A DNA stretch of 64,000 nucleotides from Bradyrhizobium sp. WSM3983 (GCF_000473045.1 NZ_AXAY01000002.1:62001-126000); one strand, 5' to 3'. Positions 15,902-25,228 are shown, counted from the first letter of the stretch. The notes: generated by a model from the letters alone, not told the origin. Numbers and translations are program-made.

Positions 15902-18900
15902 GACTTCACCTCCGCGGCCGGCTCCGCCTTCGGTACCTTCTTCGACGCGCGCCAGTTCTCGAAGCGCTGCACCACCACGAAGAACGCCGGCACGAACAGC
16001 ACCGCAAGGCAGGTCGAGGCCAGCATGCCGGAGAACACCGTGATGCCGATCGACTTGCGCGCGCTGGCGCCGGCGCCGGTCGCGATCACCAGCGGCACCA
16101 CGCCGAGGATGAAGGCGAATGACGTCATCAGGATCGGGCGGAAGCGGGCGCGCGCCGCCTCGATCGCACTTTCCGCGACCGGCTTGCCGTCGCGGTTGTG
16201 CAGCTCGAGGCCGACCTCGACGATCAGGATGGCGTTCTTGGCGGAGAGCGCGATCAGCAGGATGAGACCGATCTGGCAGTAGAGGTTGTTGTCGATCTTC
16301 AGGCCGGAGAGGATCAGCATCGGCCCGAGCAGCGACAGCGGCACCGCCAGGATCACCGAGATCGGCGCGTACCAGCTCTCATACTGGCCGGCGAGCACGA
16401 GATAGACCAGTAGCATGGCCAGGCCGAACACCCAGTAGATCTGGTTGGAGACCGCCTTCTCCTGATAGGACATCGCGGTCCATTCGAAGCCGGTGCCCGG
16501 CGGCAGCGTCTTGTCCGCGATGTCCTCCATCAACTTGAGCGACTGGCCGGACGAGTAGCCCTGCGCCGGCAGGCCGATGACGGTCGAGGAGGGATAGAGA
16601 TTGTAGAGGCTGATCAGTGACGGACCGATGGCCGGCGTGATCGTGGCGACAGTGCCGATCGGGATCATGTCGCCGTTCGAGTTGCGCACCATCATGTTGG
16701 CGATGTCGCGCTCGGTGACGCGGAATGCCGGATCGGCCTGGGTGTAAACCTGGAACACCCGCCCGAACTTGTTGAACTGGTTGACGTAGGACGAGCCGAG
16801 ATAGGTCGACAGCGCCGCGAACACCTGATCGGTGGTCACGTGCAGCGTCTGGGTCTTGATGCGGTCGATCTCGACGTTGTATTGCGGCACCGAGGAGCGG
16901 AACGAGGATTGCACGCGCTGCAGCGCGCTCTGGCTCTGGCCGTTGCTGACCATCGCGCTCGTGATCGCCTGGAGCTTGGCGAAGTCGCTGTTGCCGTCGC
17001 GCAGCTCGACTTGCATCGAGAAGCCGGCCGCGTTGCCGATGCCCTGGATCGGCGGCGGCGGCAGCACCAGCGTGCGCGCCTCCATGATGGTCGCGACCTT
17101 GTCATTCAGGCCATAGACCAGCGAGCGCAGATCCTCGCCTTTGCCGCGCGCGGCCCAGTCCTTCAGGATGATGTAGGCGACGCCGGCATTGGCAAGACTG
17201 GCGCTGTTGTCCAGCGCCGAGATGCCGGCGATGGTGATGACCTGCTGGACACCCGGCGTGTCCTTGATGATATCGGCGGCCTTGTCGAGCACCTTCTGGG
17301 TCCGCTCCAGCGAGGCGCCGTCGGGCAGCTGCACCGCGGCGATCAGATAACCCTGGTCCTCGATCGGCAGGAAGCCGGTCGGCACCCGCGACAGGCCGTA
17401 GCCACTGAACCCGATCACAATCAGTGCGAACGCGACAGAGATCGTCGCGTGCTTCACCAGGAAGGTGATCAGCCGGGTGTAGCCGCGCTCGACGCGGTTA
17501 TAGACCGCGTTGAAGCCGCGGTAGAAAAAATTGCGCTGCTCGGGCGGCACGGTCGGCCGTAGCCACAACGCGCATTGCGTCGGCTTCAGCGTGGCCGCGT
17601 TGATGGCGGACAGAAGCGCGGTTGCCGCGATCACCAGTGCGAATTGCGAATAGATCCGCCCGGTGAGGCCGGCGAGGAACGAGGCCGGCAAGAACACCGA
17701 GATCAGCACCAGCGTGATGCCGACGATCGGCGCGAACAGCTGGTCCATTGCCTTGATCGCGGCGTCGTGGCCGTTCAGGCCCTGCTCGATATTGTGCGCC
17801 GCGCCTTCCACCACGACGATGGCGTCGTCGACGACGATGCCGATCGCCAGCACGATCGCAAACAGCGTCGACATGTTGATGGTGAAGCCGAGCGCGGCCA
17901 TCGCGGCGAATGCGCCGATGATCGTGACAGGCACCGTGGTCGCCGGCACCAGCATCGCGCGCCAGTCCTGCAAGAACACCAGGATCACGACCAGCACCAA
18001 GAGGCCGGCCTCGATCAGGGTCATATAGACCTCGTGCACGGAGGCCTGCACGAACTTCGTGGTGTCGAACGGCGTGTCGTATTTCATGCCTTGCGGGAAG
18101 GCTTTCGCGAGTTCCACCATCTTCTTCTCGACGGCCTGCTCGACCTCGAGCGCGTTGGCGCCCGGTGACTGGAATACGCCGATGCCGACGGCCGGCTGCT
18201 TGTTGAGCGAGAAGATCTGGCTGTAGGTCTGCGCTCCCAATTCGACCCAGCCGACGTCGCGCACGCGCGTGACGTCGCCGCCGGTGCCTGATTTGACGAT
18301 GATGTTCTCGAATTGGCTGGTGTCGTCGAGCCGGCCGTTGACGTTGAGCGTGTATTGGAACGCCTGCCCCGGCGGCGTCGGCGGCGCGCCGACCTGGCCG
18401 GCGGAGACCTGCTGGCTCTGCTGCTGGATCGCGTTGATGACATCCTGCGGCACGAGGCTGCGCACTTGCAGCTTGTTCGGATCGAGCCACACCCGCATCG
18501 AATACTGGCCGGCGCCGAACACCGTGACGTTGCCGACGCCGGGCAGGCGCGAGAGCTCGTCGCGGAGGTTGATGGTGGCGTAGTTGCTCAGGTAAAGGCT
18601 GTCGAACGTCTTGTCCGGTGAGGTCAGCGTCACGAACAAGAGGATCGAGGTCGACCGCTTCTGCACGGTGACGCCCTGGTTCTGCACCGAGGACGGCAAT
18701 TGCGACAGCGCGCTGGAGACGCGGTTCTGCACCAGCACCTGCGCGAAGTTGAGGTCGGTGCCGATCTTGAAGGTTACCGTCAGCGTATAGGTGCCATCGG
18801 AGCCGCTGTAGGACTGCATGTAGAGCATGTCCTCGACGCCGTTGACCTGCTGCTCGATCGGCAGCGCCACGGTGTCGATCACGGTCTTGGCGCTGGCGCC

Positions 18901-19053
18901 GGGATAGCGCGTCGTGACCTGTACCGTCGGCGGCACCACGTCGGGATATTGTGCGATCGCGAGGTTGAACAGCGCAACGCCGCCGATCAGGATCATCAGG
19001 AGCGCGATGACGTTCGAGAGGACCGGCCGCTCGATGAAGAATTTTGAGATCAT
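15898..19053 (-). CDS. RND multidrug efflux permease, HAE1 (AcrB/MexB) family
   Basis: Inner-membrane proton-driven pump of 1051 residues, the normal size. Visible features: MISKFFIERPVLSNVIALLMI first span; periplasmic GTDLNFAQVLVQNRV; the proton-relay Asp pair in TM4 (IGIVVDDAIVVVEGA); APIVGITLVLISVFLP; and GQYESWYAPISVILAVPLSLLG near the end. It is 12 bases after the adaptor gene and forms an operon with it. An outer-membrane TolC-type channel gene is not adjacent, so it must be shared from elsewhere. Its stop overlaps the antiporter stop. Confidence 0.95.
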   Translation of the reverse strand: MISKFFIERPVLSNVIALLMILIGGVALFNLAIAQYPDVVPPTVQVTTRYPGASAKTVIDTVALPIEQQVNGVEDMLYMQSYSGSDGTYTLTVTFKIGTDLNFAQVLVQNRVSSALSQLPSSVQNQGVTVQKRSTSILLFVTLTSPDKTFDSLYLSNYATINLRDELSRLPGVGNVTVFGAGQYSMRVWLDPNKLQVRSLVPQDVINAIQQQSQQVSAGQVGAPPTPPGQAFQYTLNVNGRLDDTSQFENIIVKSGTGGDVTRVRDVGWVELGAQTYSQIFSLNKQPAVGIGVFQSPGANALEVEQAVEKKMVELAKAFPQGMKYDTPFDTTKFVQASVHEVYMTLIEAGLLVLVVILVFLQDWRAMLVPATTVPVTIIGAFAAMAALGFTINMSTLFAIVLAIGIVVDDAIVVVEGAAHNIEQGLNGHDAAIKAMDQLFAPIVGITLVLISVFLPASFLAGLTGRIYSQFALVIAATALLSAINAATLKPTQCALWLRPTVPPEQRNFFYRGFNAVYNRVERGYTRLITFLVKHATISVAFALIVIGFSGYGLSRVPTGFLPIEDQGYLIAAVQLPDGASLERTQKVLDKAADIIKDTPGVQQVITIAGISALDNSASLANAGVAYIILKDWAARGKGEDLRSLVYGLNDKVATIMEARTLVLPPPPIQGIGNAAGFSMQVELRDGNSDFAKLQAITSAMVSNGQSQSALQRVQSSFRSSVPQYNVEIDRIKTQTLHVTTDQVFAALSTYLGSSYVNQFNKFGRVFQVYTQADPAFRVTERDIANMMVRNSNGDMIPIGTVATITPAIGPSLISLYNLYPSSTVIGLPAQGYSSGQSLKLMEDIADKTLPPGTGFEWTAMSYQEKAVSNQIYWVFGLAMLLVYLVLAGQYESWYAPISVILAVPLSLLGPMLILSGLKIDNNLYCQIGLILLIALSAKNAILIVEVGLELHNRDGKPVAESAIEAARARFRPILMTSFAFILGVVPLVIATGAGASARKSIGITVFSGMLASTCLAVLFVPAFFVVVQRFENWRASKKVPKAEPAAEVKS

Positions 19054-19065
19054 GACCGGCGGCTC

Positions 19066-20247
19066 CTACCTGGACGCCTGGGGCTGGTCCATCTTCGTCA
19101 CCTGCGGGTCGATCTTCTGGCCCGGGATCACGCGCAGCAGCCCCGCGATCACCACGCGGTCGTCCGGCTTCAGCCCGCCTTCGATCACGCGCAGGCCGTT
19201 GTCGACCGGACCGATCTGCACCTTGCGTTGCTCGACCACGTTGTCGGCGTTGACGACGAGGAGATAGCGGCCGCCCTGGTCGCTGCCGAGCGCGGTGTCG
19301 GGGACGAGAAGGGCGTCCTTCTCCTGGGTGAAGGGCACGCGGACGCGGACGAAATAGCCGGGCAGCAGCACGCGCTTGTCATTGGGCACGAGGCCGCGCA
19401 CCGCGAGCGTGCCCGTAGATGAGTTCAGGGTCGGGGCGACGTAGTCGAGGTGGCCTTCATGCGGATAACCGGTCTCGGTCTGGAGGCCGATTTCGATCGG
19501 GAATTGCTTGAGGTCGGCGGCAATCAGCCCGCGGCGCGCGGCCTCGGCGCGGATGCGCAGCACGTCCTGCTCGTTGACGGTGAAGTTCACATAGATCGGA
19601 TCCATCGCAACGATGGTGGCGAGCTGGGTCGGGGAGGAGACGCCGACGAGCTCGCCGATCGAGACCATGTGCGCACTGACGATGCCATCGAACGGCGCGC
19701 TCACCTTGGTGTAGCCGTAGTTGACCTCCGCAATCCTGGTATTGGCCTGGGCCTGCTGGAGATTGGCCTGGGCGTTGTCACGGGTCGACGTCGAGGTGTC
19801 GAGCGTGGCTTGCGACACGGCCTGCCGCTGCACCAGGTCGCTCTGTCGCCTGAAGTCGGCTTCCGCCTGCTTGAGCGACGCTTGCGCGCCCGCCTCGGCC
19901 GCCTGCGCCTGATCCAGCTTCAGCTTGTAGGTCTCCGGCTCGATCGTGAACAGCTGGGTGCCCTGCTTGACGAAGGTGCCGTCTTGATAGTCCTGCGATT
20001 GCAGGAAGCCCTGCACGCGGGCGACGAGATCGACGCTCTTGATCGGCGCGGTGTTGCCGGTGGCCTCGACATAGCGGGTGATCGGGCGCTGCACCGGCGT
20101 TGCGACGTCCACCTTCGGCGGCGGCGGCGCCACAAAAGCGTTCTTGTCCTCGCAGCCGGCGAGCGCGACCACGGCCGCTGTCGTGGCCAGCGTCAGACCA
20201 AGATGTCTCCACTGTCCATAGCGTCGAGCGGGATTCGCGCAAGTCAT
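19066..20247 (-). CDS. RND efflux periplasmic adaptor, lipoprotein
   Basis: Membrane-fusion protein of 393 residues linking the RND pump to an outer-membrane channel. The start ATG 20247 gives a lipoprotein signal: a hydrophobic stretch LTLATTAAVVALAGC, with the lipidated Cys at about residue 32. Then come VDVATPVQRPITRYVEATG (barrel-sandwich start), a coiled-coil hairpin rich in Ala/Gln (residues ~100-185), KVSAPFDGIVSAHMVSIGE (second lipoyl half) and beta-barrel domain. It is first in the operon with the pump. Confidence 0.94.
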   Translation of the reverse strand: MTCANPARRYGQWRHLGLTLATTAAVVALAGCEDKNAFVAPPPPKVDVATPVQRPITRYVEATGNTAPIKSVDLVARVQGFLQSQDYQDGTFVKQGTQLFTIEPETYKLKLDQAQAAEAGAQASLKQAEADFRRQSDLVQRQAVSQATLDTSTSTRDNAQANLQQAQANTRIAEVNYGYTKVSAPFDGIVSAHMVSIGELVGVSSPTQLATIVAMDPIYVNFTVNEQDVLRIRAEAARRGLIAADLKQFPIEIGLQTETGYPHEGHLDYVAPTLNSSTGTLAVRGLVPNDKRVLLPGYFVRVRVPFTQEKDALLVPDTALGSDQGGRYLLVVNADNVVEQRKVQIGPVDNGLRVIEGGLKPDDRVVIAGLLRVIPGQKIDPQVTKMDQPQASR

Positions 20248-20367
20248 TCGGTGGCCCCCGATAGCTGTCTGTCGGTGCGGCAGGCTACCAACAAATGCCC
20301 GGCCGTGGAACACCATAGCCATGGCAGTCACAGCCCTTCTGCAGAGGGTGGCGTGGCCTTTGACAGG

Positions 20368-20381
20368 TTTGTCATGACAAA
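20368..20381. promoter_or_regulatory. perfect 14-bp palindrome TTTGTCATGACAAA, probable operator
   Basis: Lies 121 bases upstream of the efflux adaptor start and 126 upstream of the divergent hydrolase start, overlapping a TTGACA hexamer at 20360-20365. A spacerless palindrome of this size is typical of TetR, MarR or GntR operators. No regulator gene sits next to it. Confidence 0.55.
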
Positions 20382-20506
20382 TCGCTTTTCATCGTGTGCA
20401 TGATCGACCAGAATTGTGCCAAACGCCGCGCGATGGGCGCAAGGATCTGCCGATCCGCACCGAATAGGTCTTTCCTTCCGGCTGCTTGGATTTCGATTGG
20501 GCGCAC

Positions 20507-21760
20507 ATGTTTGGACGTTGGATTGCAGCCGCGATATTGTTGCTGGTGTTGATGATGCAAAGCGCCCAGGCCCAACCGCTGACGGTCGATCCCGAGACCA
20601 TCGTCCCGTTGCCGCCGGGGTTCGAGATGGAGCCGCCGGCGCCCGACGTGCCGCCCGAGATCGCCCGCTTTCAGGGCGCGTGGATCGGGACCTGGCAGGA
20701 CGACAGGCACATCCTCGTGGTCGAGCACGTGAGGGCTGAGGGTCATGCAGACCTCGTCTTCGCCCGGTCGGACTCGGCCTTCAACGGCATGAATCGCGAA
20801 TGGTGGCGCGACCAGGCGACGGTCGTGGATGGCGTGCTGACCATGACGGGGTTTCGCATCTTCCGTTATGCCTTCGATGGCCCCGACCGGTTGTACATGA
20901 CAGCCACGCTCAAGAATGGCGCCGTCACATCAGGGACGCTGGTCCGCGCCGACCCGGCGCATCTTGCTGCAGGCGATCGGCCGAACGACTGGCCGTGGCC
21001 TGGCGAGCGCGTCCGGATTCCGCATCTCACGGTTCGAACGCCCGATGGCGCGCGTCCGATCACGCTCGAGGGCACGTTCTATCCGCCGTCGGGGCAGGGG
21101 CCAGCACCGCTCGCGATCTTCACCCACGGATCCGACGTCGGTCGGAATCAGCTCAGGTCCTGGTCGTTTTCGACCGAGGCGCATTGGCTGCGCGACAACG
21201 GGTTTGCCGTGTTGGTGCTGATGCGCCGAGGACGCGGCAACTCCGAAGGCGTCAATGGTGAGGAAAATTTCGGACGCGAATACGACGGCAGCTTGATTGA
21301 CGTCTCGGCCGGTGTCGCCGAGGCCGTCGAGGATCTCGAGTCGGCGATCGCCTATGGCCGTACGCTGCGGGGCGTCAAACCGGGCAAGGTGCTGCTCGCC
21401 GGCCAGTCGCGCGGCGGCTTCCTCGCCATGCACTACGCCGGCCTTAAGCCCGGCGAGGTGATGGGCGTGGTGAACTTCTGCGGCGGCTGGTATCCGTATG
21501 GACCGGTGACCACGCACTATTACGCGAATGCCGGCCGCGGTGCGGCCGACAAGGTCAAGCAGCTCTGGCTCTATGCCGACAACGACCGCCTCTACAAGGA
21601 AGACCTGATCCGCCAATATCAGCAGGCGTTCGCGGCAACCGGCGGCAACGCACGCTTTGAGCTGCTGCACGGTGTTCCCGGCGACGGCCATTTGCTACGG
21701 CTCTATCCCGAGCGCTGGCGCGCGGCCGCCGACCAGTACCTCACCTCACTCGACCGATAA
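20507..21760 (+). CDS. exported alpha/beta hydrolase (dienelactone-hydrolase-like)
   Basis: A 417-residue protein with a signal peptide (MFGRWIAAAILLLVLMMQSAQA, cleavage probable after the final Ala) so it acts in the periplasm. Residues ~50-160 form an N-terminal module of unknown role (FQGAWIGTWQDDRHILVVEH); the hydrolase domain follows with FTHGSDVGRNQ, the Ser elbow GQSRGG and a late His in PGDGHLLRLYPERW. Substrate unknown. ATG 20507 is chosen because the signal peptide starts there; a TTG 21 bases upstream is also in frame. No strong ribosome site was seen. Confidence 0.85.
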   Translation: MFGRWIAAAILLLVLMMQSAQAQPLTVDPETIVPLPPGFEMEPPAPDVPPEIARFQGAWIGTWQDDRHILVVEHVRAEGHADLVFARSDSAFNGMNREWWRDQATVVDGVLTMTGFRIFRYAFDGPDRLYMTATLKNGAVTSGTLVRADPAHLAAGDRPNDWPWPGERVRIPHLTVRTPDGARPITLEGTFYPPSGQGPAPLAIFTHGSDVGRNQLRSWSFSTEAHWLRDNGFAVLVLMRRGRGNSEGVNGEENFGREYDGSLIDVSAGVAEAVEDLESAIAYGRTLRGVKPGKVLLAGQSRGGFLAMHYAGLKPGEVMGVVNFCGGWYPYGPVTTHYYANAGRGAADKVKQLWLYADNDRLYKEDLIRQYQQAFAATGGNARFELLHGVPGDGHLLRLYPERWRAAADQYLTSLDR

Positions 21761-21774
21761 TTTCAGCGGACGCC

Positions 21775-21918
21775 TTACGGCTCGGCGGCGCGGATTCCCG
21801 CGGGGCTCACCTGCATCTTGAACGTGGATGTCTTGGTCAGCGCCTTGCCGTCGAACGAGAAGGCGACAAGCTCGCTCTCGACCATGCATTGGGCGACGAC
21901 ATATTTGGAGTCCTTCGA
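21775..21918 (-). pseudogene. orphan C-terminal gene fragment, possibly from a YncE-type beta-propeller protein
   Basis: On the minus strand 47 codons read as coherent protein (SKDSKYVVAQCMVESELVAF, then SFDGKALTKTSTFKMQVSPA) and end in TAA, but an in-frame TAG at 21921-21919 closes the frame upstream and no start or remaining gene body follows. Codon use looks like the genes around it. The pattern (D-x-KYVV...SFDGKALTKT) recalls the last blade of lactonase-like beta-propellers; that is an impression, not proven. Confidence 0.5.
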
Positions 21919-21985
21919 CTACACACCATGTCCTGGCGCCAATGGCCGATCTTCGCCTCTGCCACCGGCGTGGAACCGCAATTTT

Positions 21986-22005
21986 TTATTCCACGCATGG
22001 AATAA
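21986..22005. other. hairpin TTATTCCA / TGGAATAA
   Basis: Perfect 8-bp arms with a 4-base loop (CGCA), preceded by a short T-run. It lies between the gene remnant and the phosphoesterase promoter and is either a weak terminator or an operator. The surrounding 374-base gap holds the remnant, this hairpin and the Pho-box-like array. Confidence 0.5.
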
Positions 22006-22060
22006 TTGCCGATAGTGGGCACCTCTAAAACTTTTGTCCCGACAACTGCGCAAAATGTCT

Positions 22061-22089
22061 CTTGCGTCAAACTGACACAGCTCTGTCAC
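22061..22089 (+). promoter_or_regulatory. Pho-box-like array upstream of phosphoesterase
   Basis: CTGACAC (22072-22078) and CTGTCAC (22083-22089) are 7-bp direct repeats separated by AGCT, giving the 11-base period of the PhoB site (consensus CTGTCAT-N4-CTGTCAT). A weaker third unit CTTGCGT sits in phase at 22061-22067. The array ends 45 bases before the phosphoesterase ATG, suitable for activation under phosphate limitation. The link is inference from motif and gene type. Confidence 0.65.
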
Positions 22090-22134
22090 CCGTGATCGCT
22101 AGGCTTGCGGCCTCACTCGTTCGGGGTAACAAAA

Positions 22135-23847
22135 ATGAAATCCAGATTTTTGACGACGGCTGCGATTTTCGCGGCCGCGGCTGCCCTTGTGTGTTCCTTG
22201 CCAGTCCTCGCAGACGATTTCGGTCGCGGTCGGGACCAGGACCATGATCGCGATAACCGTCGCGATCCGCATGACATTCATACGGAAACGCCGATCAAGC
22301 ACCTCGTGATCATCTTCAACGAGAACCGCTCGTTCGACCATTATTTCGCGACCTATCCGAACGCGGCCAATCCCTCGGGCTCGATCCCCTTCGTGCCGAA
22401 GCCGCATACGCCCCGGGTCAACAACCTCGCCAACGCCAATCTGCTGGTGAACAACCCGAACAACAATCCGGCCAACGGCACCGGCGCGACGGACCCGTTC
22501 CGCCTCGACCGCACCCAGGCCAACACGCGCTCGCAGAACCACGCCTATACGCCCGAGCAGCAGGCCGTCGACAACGGCAAGGAAGACCTGTTCCCGAAAT
22601 TCACCGGCCGCGGCACCGCCGGCGGCGCCGGCGCGTTCGGCACCAACGGCCAGGTGATGGGCTACTTCGATGGCAACACCACCACCGCGCTCTGGAACTA
22701 CGCTCAGCACTTCGCCATGAGCGACAACAACTGGACCGACACCTTCGGTCCGTCGACGCCTGGCGTGCTGGAAGTCGTCGGTGGCCAGACCAACGGCGTG
22801 CAGCCTGTCATCGGCACTACGGCGTCGATCGCGGATGGCCAGGGCGGCCTCACGCTGACCGGCGACACCGATCCGGGCAACGACGCTTGCTCGAGCACGA
22901 CCAGCACAATGCTGATGGGCGGCAAGAACATCGGCAATTTGCTCACCGACGAGCGTATCAGCTGGGGCAGCTTCATGGGCGGCTTCGACCTGACGCTCAA
23001 GAATGCCAACGGCACCACCGGTTGTGGCCGCAGCACGTTCTCGATCAATGTCAACGGCACCATCGTCGACTACATCCCGCACCACGCCTTCTTCCAGTAT
23101 CACGCGTCCACGGCCAACCCGACCCATGCGCGGCCGAGTTCGGTCCACGCGATCGGCCACACGCATGACTTCAATGGCAAGGTCGACCCGGCGAACCACA
23201 ACTACGACCTCGAAGATCTCTATGCCGCGATCAAGGCCGGCAATTTCCCGGCCGTCTCCTACGTCAAGATGCCTGCCTTCCAGGACGGTCACGCTGGCAA
23301 CTCCGACCCGCTCGATGAGCAGGCCGGTAATGTCGAGCTGATCAACTTCCTCCAGAAGCAGCCGGAATGGCGCGAGACCGCCATCATCATCACCTATGAC
23401 GACTCGGACGGCTGGTACGATCACCAGTACGTTGCGCCGAAGAACGCCTCGTATGATGCGACCGCCGATCAGGTCAACGGCCCCGGCCTGTGCGGCCTTG
23501 GTCCGACCAAGCAGCCGGCGCCGAAGGGCCTCGGCGGCAAGCCGGTCAACGGCCGCTGCGGTCCGGGAACGCGCGTTCCCTTGATCGTGGTCTCGCCCTA
23601 CGCCAAGACCAACTATGTCAGCCACACCTACACTACCCAGGCTTCGGTGGTTCGCTTCATCGAGGACAATTGGCTGCGCGGTGAGCGTCTCGGCGGTGGC
23701 TCGTTCGATGCGACCTCCGGATCGCTCATGGACCTGTTCGACTTCGACCAGGATCACAGCCACGACTTCCGGATCGATGCGCTGTTCCTCGATCCGACCA
23801 CGGGCACCGTGATGGTCAGCCCCACGGACGAGCACCACCACCACTAG
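22135..23847 (+). CDS. exported phosphoesterase family protein (phospholipase C / acid phosphatase type)
   Basis: A 570-residue protein of the phosphoesterase family that includes phospholipase C and AcpA-like acid phosphatases. ATG 22135 gives a signal peptide (MKSRFLTTAAIFAAAAALVC...LPVLA), followed by a His/Asp-rich linker. The family motif ENRSFDHYF is at residues 63-71; further conserved parts are DNNWTDTFGPSTPG, PAVSYVKMPAFQDGH, ITYDDSDGWYDHQ and RVPLIVVSPYAK, which carry metal-binding Asp/His. It is followed 17 bases later by the di-haem peroxidase gene and preceded by a Pho-box-like array, so phosphate scavenging is the likely role. Confidence 0.9.
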   Translation: MKSRFLTTAAIFAAAAALVCSLPVLADDFGRGRDQDHDRDNRRDPHDIHTETPIKHLVIIFNENRSFDHYFATYPNAANPSGSIPFVPKPHTPRVNNLANANLLVNNPNNNPANGTGATDPFRLDRTQANTRSQNHAYTPEQQAVDNGKEDLFPKFTGRGTAGGAGAFGTNGQVMGYFDGNTTTALWNYAQHFAMSDNNWTDTFGPSTPGVLEVVGGQTNGVQPVIGTTASIADGQGGLTLTGDTDPGNDACSSTTSTMLMGGKNIGNLLTDERISWGSFMGGFDLTLKNANGTTGCGRSTFSINVNGTIVDYIPHHAFFQYHASTANPTHARPSSVHAIGHTHDFNGKVDPANHNYDLEDLYAAIKAGNFPAVSYVKMPAFQDGHAGNSDPLDEQAGNVELINFLQKQPEWRETAIIITYDDSDGWYDHQYVAPKNASYDATADQVNGPGLCGLGPTKQPAPKGLGGKPVNGRCGPGTRVPLIVVSPYAKTNYVSHTYTTQASVVRFIEDNWLRGERLGGGSFDATSGSLMDLFDFDQDHSHDFRIDALFLDPTTGTVMVSPTDEHHHH

Positions 23848-23864
23848 TCCAATGGGACGTCATA

Positions 23865-25208
23865 ATGAACAGCCGCGCCTTGTGGCTTCTCGGCGCCGGC
23901 CTGATCGCTCTGGCCGGCGCTGTCTTTGCGGCCGAGACGCAAGGACTTGCTGAGGCGAACTCGGCGGGCACGAACCCGAACCCGGTTCGCCTCATGCGTC
24001 CGCCCGTCGCCCGGTTGTCCGCGATGGCGCTGCTCGGCAAGGAGATCTTCTACGACGCCTCGCTGTCGTCGTCCGGGTCGCTGTCTTGCGCGTCGTGTCA
24101 CAGCCCGGATCACGCTTACGGCCCGCCCAATGACGGACCGGTGATGCTCGGCGGCGCCAATTTGTCGCGACAAGGCGCACGCGCAGTGCCGTCGCTGACC
24201 TATCTCGATCGCCAGCCGAATTTCAGCATCGGCCCTGACAAGGGCGACGACGACAACATCATCGACCTCGCGCAGATGGCCGCGCTCGGCCAGCAGGCCG
24301 CGCGTACCACCAAGACCGCGGGCGGCACGGGTGCATCGGCGAACATCGTGCCGCAGGGCGGCCTGTTCTGGGACGGCCGCGCCGACACGCTTCAGGACCA
24401 GGCGCTGTTTCCGCTGCTCGATCCCAACGAGATGGACGGTGGCAGCGCGGCGATCGTGGCCGACAAGCTGCGCCGCGCGCCTTATGTCAACCGCTTCGTC
24501 GAGCTGTTCGGCGCCGGCGTATTGAAGAATCAAGGGCTGCTGATTGCGGAAGCGATGTTTGCGGTTGCGCGCTACCAGGTCGAAGAGCCGAGCTTCCATC
24601 CCTACACCAGCAAGTACGACTATTGGCTCGAGGGCAAGGCGCGGTTGTCGGAGAGCGAATTGCATGGCCTGCAATTGTTCAACGATCCCGGCAAGGCAAA
24701 CTGCGCCGGCTGCCACACCTCAGCGCCGACCCGCGACGGCTTGCCGCCGCTGTTCACTGATCATCAATACGAAGCGCTCGGCGCGCCGCGCAATGCCTCG
24801 CTCGTCGCCAATCGCGACCCGAATTATTTCGATCTCGGTGTCTGCGGTCCGCAACGCACCGACGTTGCCGAGCAGACGCAGTATTGCGGCATGTTCCTGA
24901 CGCCGACGCTGCGCAACACGGCGACCCGCCATTCCTTCTTCCACAACGGCGTTTTCTCGACCCTCGAGCAGGTGATGGATTTCTACAATTTCCGCGATAC
25001 CAATCCGGAAAAAGTGTTCCGACGCGCTGCCGACGGCTCGGTGCAGAAATACGACGACCTGCCTGAAAAATATCACGCCAATGTCGACATCACCGATCCG
25101 CCCTTCGATCGCCGCCCCGGCGACAAGCCGGCGATGACGGATCAGGAGGAAGCCGACATCATCGCTTTCCTGAAGACGCTGACGGACGGCTACAAGGTGG
25201 AGAACTAG
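23865..25208 (+). CDS. di-haem cytochrome c peroxidase (MauG/CcpA family), exported
   Basis: A 447-residue periplasmic protein with a signal peptide ending near AGAVFAAE and two c-type haem sites: CASCH at residues 75-79 and CAGCH at 280-284. Between them are GGLFWDGRADTL and PLLDPNEM, typical of bacterial di-haem peroxidases; later TPTLRNTATRHSFFHNGVF carries family residues. It reduces hydrogen peroxide with electrons from a cytochrome, or in MauG-like members modifies a partner protein. Its place directly behind the phosphoesterase suggests cotranscription; why a phosphatase should pair with a peroxidase is unclear. Confidence 0.92.
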   Translation: MNSRALWLLGAGLIALAGAVFAAETQGLAEANSAGTNPNPVRLMRPPVARLSAMALLGKEIFYDASLSSSGSLSCASCHSPDHAYGPPNDGPVMLGGANLSRQGARAVPSLTYLDRQPNFSIGPDKGDDDNIIDLAQMAALGQQAARTTKTAGGTGASANIVPQGGLFWDGRADTLQDQALFPLLDPNEMDGGSAAIVADKLRRAPYVNRFVELFGAGVLKNQGLLIAEAMFAVARYQVEEPSFHPYTSKYDYWLEGKARLSESELHGLQLFNDPGKANCAGCHTSAPTRDGLPPLFTDHQYEALGAPRNASLVANRDPNYFDLGVCGPQRTDVAEQTQYCGMFLTPTLRNTATRHSFFHNGVFSTLEQVMDFYNFRDTNPEKVFRRAADGSVQKYDDLPEKYHANVDITDPPFDRRPGDKPAMTDQEEADIIAFLKTLTDGYKVEN

Positions 25209-25228
25209 GGCGCGTGCGCGGCGTGACC

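Noticed and set aside
22099..23844. 581-codon minus-strand frame opposite the phosphoesterase
   Set aside because: Antisense shadow, rich in Arg, Val and Gly with no domain or signal; the plus strand carries a clear family protein.
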